Positions 1 to 5,950 of a stretch of DNA of 5,950 bases are shown here, piece after piece. The translations under genes were made by a program, and so were the position numbers. The notes below the pieces were generated by a model. That model was not told the origin of the DNA, searched no databases, and was given only the letters and a program-made list of their open reading frames with translations. This DNA comes from Chitinophagaceae bacterium (GTDB lineage Bacteria > Bacteroidota > Bacteroidia > Chitinophagales > Chitinophagaceae). Each line of letters begins with the position of its first letter. The first letter of the stretch is position 1. The stretch is taken from positions 1 through 5,950 of the forward strand of contig CANLED010000152.1 of the NCBI GenBank assembly GCA_947489175.1, in the 5' to 3' direction.

Positions 1-305
1 ATAGGCTATTACACAGTGATTATGCCTATCCTGTTAATATTGGAAATCCTGTAGAAATATCTTTAAAAGATTTTGCTGAAGAAATTCTCAAGTTGACTGG
101 TGCTAATACCAAGATAGTTTATAAACCTTTGCCTGTTGATGATCCTAAGCAAAGGAAGCCAGATATCACCAAAGCAAAAGAGCTTTTGGGCTGGGAGCCT
201 AAAGTTAGCCGCGCCGAAGGATTAAAAATCACCTATGAATATTTCAAAAACTTACCAACAGATGAACTCAACAAACAACCCAAAGAATTCAAAAGTAGCA
301 ATTGA
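1..305 (+). CDS. UDP-glucuronate decarboxylase-like SDR enzyme, C-terminal part only
   Basis: The gene enters from the left edge; the reading frame starts at base 3 and gives 100 residues before the TGA at 303-305. The visible part is the substrate-binding C-terminal end of an extended short-chain dehydrogenase/reductase. It carries the run PVNIGNP, then DFAEEI, KIVYKPLP, DDPKQRKPDI, a KAKELLGWEPKV stretch and GLKITYEYF, which together are the signature of UDP-glucuronate decarboxylase (UDP-xylose synthase). That enzyme oxidises, decarboxylates and re-reduces UDP-glucuronate to UDP-xylose using bound NAD, in the cytoplasm. The Rossmann motif and YxxxK catalytic pair lie outside the window, so activity cannot be judged. 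A polar tail of about 17 residues follows the conserved end. The next gene starts one base after the stop, indicating one operon and probable translational coupling. A UDP-4-keto-pentose or UDP-N-acetyl-xylosamine synthase of the same family cannot be excluded. Confidence 0.88.
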   Translation, partial: RLLHSDYAYPVNIGNPVEISLKDFAEEILKLTGANTKIVYKPLPVDDPKQRKPDITKAKELLGWEPKVSRAEGLKITYEYFKNLPTDELNKQPKEFKSSN

Positions 306-306
306 T

Positions 307-1602
307 ATGAATGTATTTGATTCATTGATTGAGAAAAAAACCAAGTTAGCTGTAATAGGCTTAGGTTATGTAGGATTGCCATTGGCCCTTGAATTTGCAA
401 AAAAATTCTCTGTAGTAGGATTTGATGTAAATGAAAGTCGAATCAAATTGATGAAGAATGGTGTTGATCCAAGCAAGGAACTTTCATCAAGTGCATTTAT
501 TGGTGCTGATATAGTGTTTACGAATGACCCCGCTTTACTTAAAGAGGTTAGTTTTTTTGTAGTGGCTGTACCAACTCCAGTTGATTCCTTGAATAAACCA
601 GATTTGCGTCCTGTAATTTCCGCATCAAATACAGTAGGTAATGTTTTGAAGAAAGGTGATTATGTTGTTTATGAATCCACTGTTTATCCTGGATGCACAG
701 AGGAAGATTGTTTGCCTTTGCTTGAATCACTTTCAGGTTTAAAATTAAATGAAGACTTTAAATTGGGATATTCACCTGAAAGAATCAATCCGGGTGATAA
801 GTTTAGAACATTGCGGACTGTTGTTAAAGTAGTATCGGGATCTGATGAACATTCTTTAGACCAAGTTGCAAAAGTTTATGAAACAGTTGTTGATGCAGGT
901 GTTTTCAAAGCAAAATCTATCAAAGTTGCTGAAGCTTCAAAAGTTATTGAAAATACGCAGCGCGACTTAAACATTGCGTTAATGAATGAACTTTCGTTGA
1001 TATTCGACAAAATGGATATCAATACTTATGACGTATTAGAGGCCGCCGGTACAAAATGGAATTTCTTAAAGTTTTCTCCGGGTTTGGTAGGAGGACATTG
1101 TATTGGTGTTGATCCATATTACCTTACAAGCAAAGCAGCCTCTTTGGGTTATGAAGCGAAGGTTATTGCGGCTTCAAGGTTTATAAACGACAACATGGCG
1201 AGAAATGTAGCACGTAAAATTATTCGTCATGTATTAAGAACGACTCCTGATTTGAATAAAGCCAGCGTATTGGTAAAGGGTGTTACTTTCAAAGAAAATG
1301 TGAGTGATATCAGAAATTCAAAAATCATCGATACGGTTAAAGAAATTCTTGCATTCAATATTAATGTAGATATTGAAGATCCATACGCAGATGGTGATGA
1401 AGTACAAAAAGAATATGGTTTGAAGTTAGCTAAATCAATTGGTAAAGAATATGATGCCGTGCTAATTACAGTCCCTCATGATCAATACCTGCCTCTTGAC
1501 GAGGAATACTATTGTTCTATCACAAAACCAAGTGCTTGTATAGCAGACCTAAAAGGAATTATGAAAGATAAAATTACTGAAAGGGCTTATTGGACTTTAT
1601 AA
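307..1602 (+). CDS. tviB: UDP-N-acetylhexosamine 6-dehydrogenase, TviB/WbpO type
   Basis: This NAD-dependent nucleotide-sugar dehydrogenase oxidises C6 of a UDP-hexose to the uronic acid in two steps. Overall resemblance is to the Vi-antigen TviB/VipA and WbpO branch, which uses UDP-GlcNAc or UDP-GalNAc, rather than to UDP-glucose dehydrogenase. With the ATG at 307 the protein has 431 residues, the family's normal size. The NAD-binding glycines are G18, G20 and G23, with D40 ending the second strand. YESTVYPGCTEE and SPERINPGDK lie in the N-terminal domain, K212 and N216 are the conserved central pair, and the catalytic cysteine is C265 in VGGHCIGVDPYY. The C-terminal UDP-binding domain contains GVTFKENVSDIRNS. 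In-frame ATGs at 235 and 262 exist, but they add poorly conserved sequence and overlap the upstream gene; 307 lies one base past its stop. Nine bases separate this gene from rfbB. Substrate choice is inferred from resemblance only. Confidence 0.9.
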   Translation: MNVFDSLIEKKTKLAVIGLGYVGLPLALEFAKKFSVVGFDVNESRIKLMKNGVDPSKELSSSAFIGADIVFTNDPALLKEVSFFVVAVPTPVDSLNKPDLRPVISASNTVGNVLKKGDYVVYESTVYPGCTEEDCLPLLESLSGLKLNEDFKLGYSPERINPGDKFRTLRTVVKVVSGSDEHSLDQVAKVYETVVDAGVFKAKSIKVAEASKVIENTQRDLNIALMNELSLIFDKMDINTYDVLEAAGTKWNFLKFSPGLVGGHCIGVDPYYLTSKAASLGYEAKVIAASRFINDNMARNVARKIIRHVLRTTPDLNKASVLVKGVTFKENVSDIRNSKIIDTVKEILAFNINVDIEDPYADGDEVQKEYGLKLAKSIGKEYDAVLITVPHDQYLPLDEEYYCSITKPSACIADLKGIMKDKITERAYWTL

Positions 1603-1611
1603 ACTTAATCA

Positions 1612-2661
1612 ATGAAAAAAATCTTAGTAACCGGCGGTGCCGGATTTATTGGATCCCACGTAGTTAGGCTTTTTGCAAACAATTATCCAGATTATTTTAT
1701 TACCAATTTGGATGTTCTAACCTATGCTGGTAATTTAGAGAATATTACAGACTTAGAGGCTCTTCCTAACTATGAGTTTGTAAAAGGTGATATCACCGAT
1801 GAAGCATTTATTGATGAGTTATTTAATTCAAAAAACTTTGATGCTGTTATCCACTTGGCTGCTGAAAGCCATGTAGATAGATCGATTTTAGACCCAATGT
1901 CATTTGTAAAAACAAATGTATTGGGTACCGGGGTTTTGTTAAATGCAGCTAAAAAGTATTGGAAAAACAAAGAAGATAAACTGTTTTATCATGTTTCTAC
2001 CGATGAAGTTTATGGCTCATTAGGCGAAACTGGTTTTTTCACTGAAGAAACACCTTACGACCCTCGTTCTCCCTATTCTGCTTCTAAGGCTTCATCTGAC
2101 CATTTGGTAAAGGCATATCACCATACTTATGGTCTCCCAATTGTTATATCAAACTGCTCTAACAATTACGGTTCTCATCAGTTTCCAGAGAAATTGCTGC
2201 CTTTGATGATCAACAACATATTACATTCTAAACCATTGCCTGTTTATGGCAAAGGTGAGAATGTACGCGATTGGCTTTGGGTTGAAGACCATGCGAGGGC
2301 TATTGACGTAATTTTCCATACAGGAATCAATGGTGAAACTTACAACGTAGGCGGATTCAATGAATGGAAAAATATCGATATTGTGCATTTACTTTGTAAT
2401 ATCATGGACAAAAAATTGAATAGGGTAGAAGGGGAAAGCGCTGCTCTTATTACTTATGTAAAAGATCGTGCTGGTCACGACATGAGGTATGCCATCGATG
2501 CTACAAAGTTGGAAAGAGAATTGGGTTGGAAACCCTCTCTACAATTTGAAGAAGGACTTGACAAAACAATTGATTGGTATCTTGCCAATGATGAATGGAT
2601 ATCAAGGATAACTTCTGGTTCTTATAAGCAGTATTACGATCAACAATACACAAAAAGATAA
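1612..2661 (+). CDS. rfbB: dTDP-glucose 4,6-dehydratase
   Basis: RfbB/RmlB catalyses the second step of dTDP-L-rhamnose synthesis, converting dTDP-glucose to dTDP-4-dehydro-6-deoxyglucose with tightly bound NAD. The 349-residue protein is full length. The Rossmann motif GGAGFIGS sits at residues 8-15, the catalytic triplet T130-D131-E132 lies in STDEVYGS, and the YxxxK pair is Y155/K159 in SPYSASKASSDH. Other family marks are HLAAESHVDRSI, NCSNNYGSHQFPEKLLPL, VYGKGENVRDWLWVEDHA and the C-terminal DRAGHDMRYAID and LGWKPS. DE at 131-132, rather than other residues, is what separates a dehydratase from a plain epimerase. The gene follows the dehydrogenase by 9 bases and precedes rfbC by 2 bases. 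Its product can also feed other 6-deoxy sugars, but rfbC and rfbD next door point to rhamnose. Confidence 0.97.
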   Translation: MKKILVTGGAGFIGSHVVRLFANNYPDYFITNLDVLTYAGNLENITDLEALPNYEFVKGDITDEAFIDELFNSKNFDAVIHLAAESHVDRSILDPMSFVKTNVLGTGVLLNAAKKYWKNKEDKLFYHVSTDEVYGSLGETGFFTEETPYDPRSPYSASKASSDHLVKAYHHTYGLPIVISNCSNNYGSHQFPEKLLPLMINNILHSKPLPVYGKGENVRDWLWVEDHARAIDVIFHTGINGETYNVGGFNEWKNIDIVHLLCNIMDKKLNRVEGESAALITYVKDRAGHDMRYAIDATKLERELGWKPSLQFEEGLDKTIDWYLANDEWISRITSGSYKQYYDQQYTKR

Positions 2662-2663
2662 CT

Positions 2664-3212
2664 ATGCACGTTGAAAGCACTTCATTCGAAGGTTTAGTAG
2701 TCCTTACTCCTCGAGTTTTTTCTGATAGCAGGGGGTATTTTTTTGAAAGCTATAACCTGCAACAATTTGAAAACGAATCACTTCATTTCAATTGGGTTCA
2801 AGATAACCAATCTCATTCCTCATATGGCGTTGTAAGGGGACTTCATTTTCAAAAAAATCCATCTGCACAAACTAAATTAATAAGGGTTTTACAAGGAGAG
2901 ATTTTAGATGTAGTTGTTGATTTAAGAAAAGGTCAACCATCTTACGGGCAAGTGTATTCAATTGTATTGTCTTCAGAAAATAAAAAGCAATTGCTTATCC
3001 CAAAAGGATTTGCACACGGATTTTCCGTGTTAAGTGAAACAGCTGATGTGTTGTATAAATGTGATGCTTTCTATGACAAACAAGCTGAAGCGGGTATTTG
3101 CTTTAATGATGAGGCACTTGCTATTGATTGGAAGGTTCCGTCAGACAAAATGATTGTATCTGAGAAAGATGTTATTTTGCCCACATTTGAAAACTGCAAT
3201 GCAGGATTCTAA
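2664..3212 (+). CDS. rfbC: dTDP-4-dehydrorhamnose 3,5-epimerase
   Basis: RfbC/RmlC is a cofactor-free cupin enzyme that epimerises C3 and C5 of dTDP-4-dehydro-6-deoxyglucose, giving dTDP-4-dehydro-L-rhamnose. The 182 residues match the family length. Visible family signatures are DSRGYFFESY near residue 21, the QDNQSHSSYGVVRGLHFQ stretch with R59 and the catalytic base H61, K71, the cupin strand IPKGFAHGF with H118, and Y131, the likely general acid. D169 in the C-terminal SEKDV matches the aspartate that pairs with the histidine in characterised enzymes. All key residues are therefore present, so a true epimerase is expected rather than a 3-epimerase-only relative. It starts two bases after the rfbB stop and has no recognisable Shine-Dalgarno sequence, which suggests translational coupling. 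Confidence 0.96.
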   Translation: MHVESTSFEGLVVLTPRVFSDSRGYFFESYNLQQFENESLHFNWVQDNQSHSSYGVVRGLHFQKNPSAQTKLIRVLQGEILDVVVDLRKGQPSYGQVYSIVLSSENKKQLLIPKGFAHGFSVLSETADVLYKCDAFYDKQAEAGICFNDEALAIDWKVPSDKMIVSEKDVILPTFENCNAGF

Positions 3213-3221
3213 ATTGAAATT

Positions 3222-4079
3222 ATGATGAAAAAGATTCTTGTAACAGGCGCTAACGGTCAACTTGGAAAAGAGTTTAAGGATTTGGCTAATTTTTTCCCAA
3301 ATTGTGAATTTCTTTTTTTGTCACGAGAAGATTTACCCATTCATCATTTTGATTTGGTGAGAAACGTTTTTGATTCATTCAAGCCAGATTTCTGTATCAA
3401 TTGTGCTGCTTATACTGCTGTTGATAGAGCAGAGCAGGAAAAAGAACTAGCCTTTCTTGTAAATGCAGAATCTGTAGGTATTTTAGCTGCTGTTTGCAAG
3501 TTGCACAACACAAAATTTGTTCATGTATCTACCGATTATGTATTTGATGGTAATGCCAACTCTCCATATACAGAGGAGGATAAAACAAACCCAACATCTG
3601 TATATGGGGCTTCAAAGAAGTTAGGGGAAGACGAGGCATTTAAATTTTGTCAAGACACAATCATTATCAGAACTGCCTGGGTTTATTCAATTCATGGAAA
3701 GAATTTTGTGAAGACCATGATGAAGTTGATGAATGATAAAGAAGAGATTTCTGTAGTGGCTGATCAAAAAGGAACACCTACATGGGCGGCTGATATTGCC
3801 ACTGCCATTATGAGAATCATCGAATCAGAAAAATGGATCTCTGGAATATATAATTTTTCCAATGAAGGAGAAATTACTTGGCATGAATTTGCCATTGAAA
3901 TTAAACGTTTGATAGGAAGTCATTGCAAAGTAAATCCAATTCCATCCAGCGCTTATCCAACCCCTGCAAAGAGACCTCAATACAGTGTCTTAAATAAATC
4001 TAAGATTGAAAATACGTTTGGTATAACATTGAAAGATTGGAAGACCAGCCTGAAGCAATGCATTGATTTGATGAATTAA
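3222..4079 (+). CDS. rfbD: dTDP-4-dehydrorhamnose reductase
   Basis: RfbD/RmlD performs the last step of the pathway, NAD(P)H-dependent reduction of dTDP-4-dehydro-L-rhamnose to dTDP-L-rhamnose, the donor for rhamnosyltransferases. The protein is 285 residues, normal for the family. The glycine motif TGANGQLG is at residues 8-15, NCAAYTAVDRAE follows in the first third, T104 in STDYVFDG is the catalytic threonine, and Y128/K132 form the YxxxK pair in YGASKKLGE. IIRTAWVYS and the late KRPQYSVLNKSK stretch are also typical. The start is either ATG of the ATGATG pair at 3222; the second would remove one residue. It lies 9 bases after rfbC and is the last gene of the cluster. Its stop codon overlaps that of the converging minus-strand gene, and I see no hairpin terminator in the space. 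Confidence 0.96.
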   Translation: MMKKILVTGANGQLGKEFKDLANFFPNCEFLFLSREDLPIHHFDLVRNVFDSFKPDFCINCAAYTAVDRAEQEKELAFLVNAESVGILAAVCKLHNTKFVHVSTDYVFDGNANSPYTEEDKTNPTSVYGASKKLGEDEAFKFCQDTIIIRTAWVYSIHGKNFVKTMMKLMNDKEEISVVADQKGTPTWAADIATAIMRIIESEKWISGIYNFSNEGEITWHEFAIEIKRLIGSHCKVNPIPSSAYPTPAKRPQYSVLNKSKIENTFGITLKDWKTSLKQCIDLMN

Positions 4080-4363
4080 TCACTAAATTCATCTTCCGTT
4101 TCTTTAATGTCATTTTCAGTTTTGCTCAAAGCACTCATAATCGCTTTAAGTTGGCTTTCTAATTGAACGTTAATGCTGCTTAGCTTGTCAATTTTTCTTT
4201 CCATCTCTGAATAGTAATCCAATGCCCCCATTAATATTTCTTTCTCTTTATTCAAGAAATTGATGTCAGATTCAAGCTTCAATTTTTGGTCATCAAGCTT
4301 TCTCATGGTTCCCATGAGCTCTGCAATCTTTTCTTCAAGAAGAATTATGTTGTGAATTTCCAT
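4076..4363 (-). CDS. Small coiled-coil protein of unknown function
   Basis: The 95-residue product is not a family I can name. Nearly the whole chain is predicted helix rich in Glu, Lys and Leu, with hydrophobic residues in heptad positions: I6, L9, I13, L16, M20, L23, L30, I34, L37, L44, L48. The register shifts near residues 51-58 and continues as M54, I58, L61, L68, L72, I75, L79, I86. The C-terminus is acidic (residues 83-95). There is no cysteine, signal peptide or membrane segment, so a cytoplasmic dimer or oligomer is likely. In size and character it recalls ZapB-like or other small division-associated coiled coils, but that is only a shape resemblance. Low complexity could inflate the ORF, yet normal codon use, a good ATG and a free upstream region support a real gene. 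It converges on rfbD and diverges from the OsmC gene, so it is transcribed alone or as the last gene of nothing visible here. Confidence 0.8.
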   Translation of the reverse strand: MEIHNIILLEEKIAELMGTMRKLDDQKLKLESDINFLNKEKEILMGALDYYSEMERKIDKLSSINVQLESQLKAIMSALSKTENDIKETEDEFSD

Positions 4364-4366
4364 TTT

Positions 4367-4394
4367 TGATATTTATAAAAAATATATAATATCA
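4367..4394. repeat. 7-base inverted repeat upstream of the coiled-coil gene
   Basis: TGATATT at 4367-4373 is exactly matched in inverse by AATATCA at 4388-4394, with a 14-base AT-only spacer. The arm centres are 21 bases apart, about two helical turns, as in many dimeric operators. The repeat begins four bases upstream of the minus-strand ATG and covers where its promoter would be expected; TATATTTT at 4379-4386 on the minus strand is a near match to the Bacteroidota -7 box. The region is so AT-rich that a chance match is quite possible, so the regulatory reading is inference. Confidence 0.3.
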
Positions 4395-4425
4395 TAACGT
4401 ACAGTTAGAGAAAAGAGTATGCAAG

Positions 4426-4455
4426 TTTCATTTAATATTCAATGGCGTATATTTG
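4426..4455 (+). promoter_or_regulatory. Bacteroidota-type promoter for osmC-metZ
   Basis: TATATTTG at 4448-4455 is a perfect match to the TAnnTTTG -7 box recognised by the Bacteroidota primary sigma factor. An imperfect -33 element, TTTC instead of TTTG, lies at 4426-4429, 18 bases upstream, which is close to the usual spacing. Transcription would begin around 4460, giving a leader of only about a dozen bases before the ATG at 4473. No Shine-Dalgarno sequence is seen, as is common in the phylum. The -7 box is directly visible; its use as a promoter is inferred. Confidence 0.6.
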
Positions 4456-4472
4456 CAGCCTAAATTCATACC

Positions 4473-4910
4473 ATGGCACTTATAAAGGCATCTTTAAGTG
4501 AAAAAGATTTTGGGATGGATATCTTCGATGAGGATAGACATTCATTAAGATTAGATATACCCATCTCACAAGGAGGAAATGGTTCAGGTTTCAGGCCTAT
4601 GCAAACAATGTTGGCAGCACTATGTGGATGCAGCGCTGTTGATGTTATCAGTATATTGAAAAAGCAAAAGCAAGGACTTGAAAACCTTGAAATTGAAGCA
4701 GATGGACAAAGGGAAGAAGGAAAGGAACCTTCGCTGTGGAAAACTGTTCAGCTGACCTTCCTATTAACGGGTGAAGTCGAACCTGCGAAGGGGTTTCGTG
4801 CTGTGGATTTATCCATAAAAAAATATTGCTCTGTAGCTGAAACACTGAGGCTAGCAGGAGCTACCATTGATTTCAGAGTTTTGGTTAATGGGTTAGAAGT
4901 TATCGGTTAA
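4473..4910 (+). CDS. OsmC-family (YhfA-like) redox protein
   Basis: OsmC/Ohr-family proteins are cytoplasmic dimers that use a pair of cysteines for peroxide or thiol chemistry; the YhfA-like branch has no firmly established substrate. The 145 residues match the family. The core motif is at residues 39-67: RPMQTMLAAL, then C51 and C53 followed by SAVDVISILKKQKQ, and the second conserved cysteine is C119 in IKKYCSVAETL. C53 and C119 are the expected redox pair and C51 is an extra one. Position 44 is Gln where many OsmC/Ohr members have Glu (PMEL-type motif). The start at 4473 fits the normal family N-terminus and sits about a dozen bases after the expected transcription start of a good -7 box. 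The next gene, a MetZ-like sulfhydrylase, begins 26 bases downstream with no evident terminator between, so the two are probably co-transcribed. Family assignment is firm, but peroxidase activity is not shown. Confidence 0.92.
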   Translation: MALIKASLSEKDFGMDIFDEDRHSLRLDIPISQGGNGSGFRPMQTMLAALCGCSAVDVISILKKQKQGLENLEIEADGQREEGKEPSLWKTVQLTFLLTGEVEPAKGFRAVDLSIKKYCSVAETLRLAGATIDFRVLVNGLEVIG

Positions 4911-4936
4911 TTATACTTAACAGTTTAAATTTTTAT

Positions 4937-5950
4937 ATGCACCCAGAAACAATAGCAATAAGAACACAAACAGAAAGAACGGCTGAGAAAGAACATTCTA
5001 CACCTTTGTTTTTAACAAGCAGTTTTGTTTATGATAGTGCAGAAGATATGGCTTCAGCATTCTCTGATGAAACTTTAGATGTTAATATATACAGCCGTTT
5101 TTCAAATCCTAGTGTAGATGAATTCATAAAAAAGGTTTGCTTGCTTGAAGGTGCAGAAGATGGCATCGCCACAGGAACTGGTATGGCAGCAGTTTTTTCC
5201 ACTTTTATGACTTTTTTATCAGCAGGTGATCATATCATATCGGCTTCGGCTGTATTCGGGTCAACGCACGCCATTCTAACTAAATACTTACCTAAGTGGG
5301 GAATCGATTTTAGCTACTTCGATATGAATAAACCCGAAAGCATAGAGGCATTGATTCGCTCTAATACAAAGATGCTATATGTTGAAACCCCTTCCAATCC
5401 GGGCCTCGATATAATCGACCTGGAATATGTAGCCGCTGTTTGTAAAAAGCATCATATTTTGTTTGTGGTTGATAATTGTTTTGCAACTCCCGCTGTTCAG
5501 CAACCATTGAAATTTGGAGCTGATCTCGTGTTGCATTCAGCAACAAAATTTATTGATGGACAAGGTCGTGTTTTGGGTGGCGTTGTTGTGGGTAACAAAG
5601 AATTGGTTAAACAAATGTACCTTTTTGTTAGAAATACAGGGCCCTCTTTGAGTCCATTTAATGCTTGGGTGCTATCAAAGAGTTTGGAGACATTGTATGT
5701 TCGGATGGACAAACATGCTGAGAATGCCATGCATATTGCAAAGTCATTAGAAGAACATCCAGCACTTAGTGCTGTGAAATATCCTTTTCTATCTTCACAT
5801 CCTCAATTTGAAATTGCTAAAAAACAGATGAAAAATGGTGGTGGGGTTTTAACATTCGAAATAAAATCAGGATTAGAAGGAGGACGAAAATTCTTGAACA
5901 GCCTTAAATGGCTATCTATGACCAATAATTTAGGAGATAGCAGAACCATT
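4937..5950 (+). CDS. metZ: O-succinylhomoserine sulfhydrylase, 3' end outside the window
   Basis: This is a PLP-dependent enzyme of the Cys/Met metabolism family. MetZ joins O-succinylhomoserine with sulfide to give homocysteine, the direct sulfhydrylation route to methionine. The frame is open from the ATG at 4937 to the edge, giving 338 of an expected 390 or so residues. Family marks are Y52 and R54 in YSRFSNPS (phosphate contact from the partner subunit), ATGTGMAAV at 78-86, VETPSNPGLDI near 149, D179 in VVDNCFATP (pyridine nitrogen) and the Schiff-base lysine K204 in HSATKFIDG. The DGQGRVLGG that follows K204 is typical of MetZ; cystathionine gamma-synthase usually has a NGHSD-type sequence there. 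RNTGPSLSPFNAW and, at the edge, NLGDSRT complete the pattern. O-acetylhomoserine sulfhydrylase or a cystathionine synthase/lyase remain possible specificities. It lies 26 bases after the OsmC gene and is probably in the same transcript. Confidence 0.88.
   Translation, partial: MHPETIAIRTQTERTAEKEHSTPLFLTSSFVYDSAEDMASAFSDETLDVNIYSRFSNPSVDEFIKKVCLLEGAEDGIATGTGMAAVFSTFMTFLSAGDHIISASAVFGSTHAILTKYLPKWGIDFSYFDMNKPESIEALIRSNTKMLYVETPSNPGLDIIDLEYVAAVCKKHHILFVVDNCFATPAVQQPLKFGADLVLHSATKFIDGQGRVLGGVVVGNKELVKQMYLFVRNTGPSLSPFNAWVLSKSLETLYVRMDKHAENAMHIAKSLEEHPALSAVKYPFLSSHPQFEIAKKQMKNGGGVLTFEIKSGLEGGRKFLNSLKWLSMTNNLGDSRTI

Noticed and set aside
548..730. Minus-strand open frame inside the dehydrogenase gene
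   Set aside because: It is wholly antisense to a well-supported gene, has no family features and no promoter of its own; an out-of-frame shadow.
1770..1970. Minus-strand open frame inside rfbB
   Set aside because: Antisense to conserved rfbB coding sequence with no recognisable protein features.
4040..4150. Bidirectional terminator between rfbD and the coiled-coil gene
   Set aside because: The stop codons overlap and no G/C-rich stem followed by a T run is visible on either strand nearby.
4364..4472. Small RNA or extra small gene in the divergent gap
   Set aside because: Only 109 AT-rich bases with no stable stem-loop or start codon with a useful open frame; promoter content explains it.
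4648..4845. Minus-strand open frame inside the OsmC gene
   Set aside because: Antisense to the conserved cysteine-containing core of OsmC; composition does not look like a real protein.
4911..4936. Possible riboswitch or separate promoter in front of metZ
   Set aside because: The gap is only 26 bases, too short for a SAM riboswitch, and it holds no TAnnTTTG box.
5361..5730. Two overlapping minus-strand open frames
   Set aside because: Both lie antisense to metZ, whose plus-strand frame is open throughout and carries the PLP motifs; they overlap each other and look like shadows.

Overview
The window looks like a piece of a Bacteroidota chromosome (Cytophaga/Chitinophaga/Flavobacterium-like). 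It is AT-rich, its genes are tightly packed, Shine-Dalgarno sequences are largely absent, and a TAnnTTTG promoter box of the type used by the Bacteroidota primary sigma factor lies just upstream of one gene. The protein sequences also fit that phylum. This assignment is inferred from sequence style, not from a database search.

Bases 1-4079 (plus strand) are the end of a nucleotide-sugar/polysaccharide cluster. In order they hold the last 100 codons of a UDP-glucuronate-decarboxylase-like SDR enzyme, a TviB/WbpO-type UDP-N-acetylhexosamine 6-dehydrogenase, and three dTDP-L-rhamnose genes: rfbB (4,6-dehydratase), rfbC (3,5-epimerase) and rfbD (reductase). Gaps between these genes are 1, 9, 2 and 9 bases, so they form one operon. 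They make activated sugars (a uronic acid or its decarboxylated product, plus dTDP-rhamnose) for O-antigen, capsule or exopolysaccharide. The first rhamnose enzyme, RmlA/RfbA, is not in the window and must be encoded elsewhere if the pathway is complete.

Bases 4076-4363 (minus strand) encode a 95-residue, almost entirely coiled-coil protein of unknown function. It converges on rfbD, and the two stop codons overlap on a shared TTAA. This marks the end of the sugar cluster.

Bases 4364-4472 are a short divergent intergenic region. It holds a good Bacteroidota-style promoter reading right and a 7-base inverted repeat near the start of the minus-strand gene.

Bases 4473-5950 (plus strand) hold an OsmC-family redox protein and, 26 bases later, a PLP-dependent trans-sulfuration enzyme that best fits O-succinylhomoserine sulfhydrylase (MetZ). 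The second gene runs off the right edge after 338 codons. The pair is probably one transcript linking sulfur assimilation with a cysteine-based redox or thiol protein.

I see no mobile element, CRISPR array, RNA gene or clearly novel defence-like system. The least explained items are the coiled-coil protein, the OsmC-MetZ pairing, and the uncertain substrate of the decarboxylase/dehydrogenase pair.
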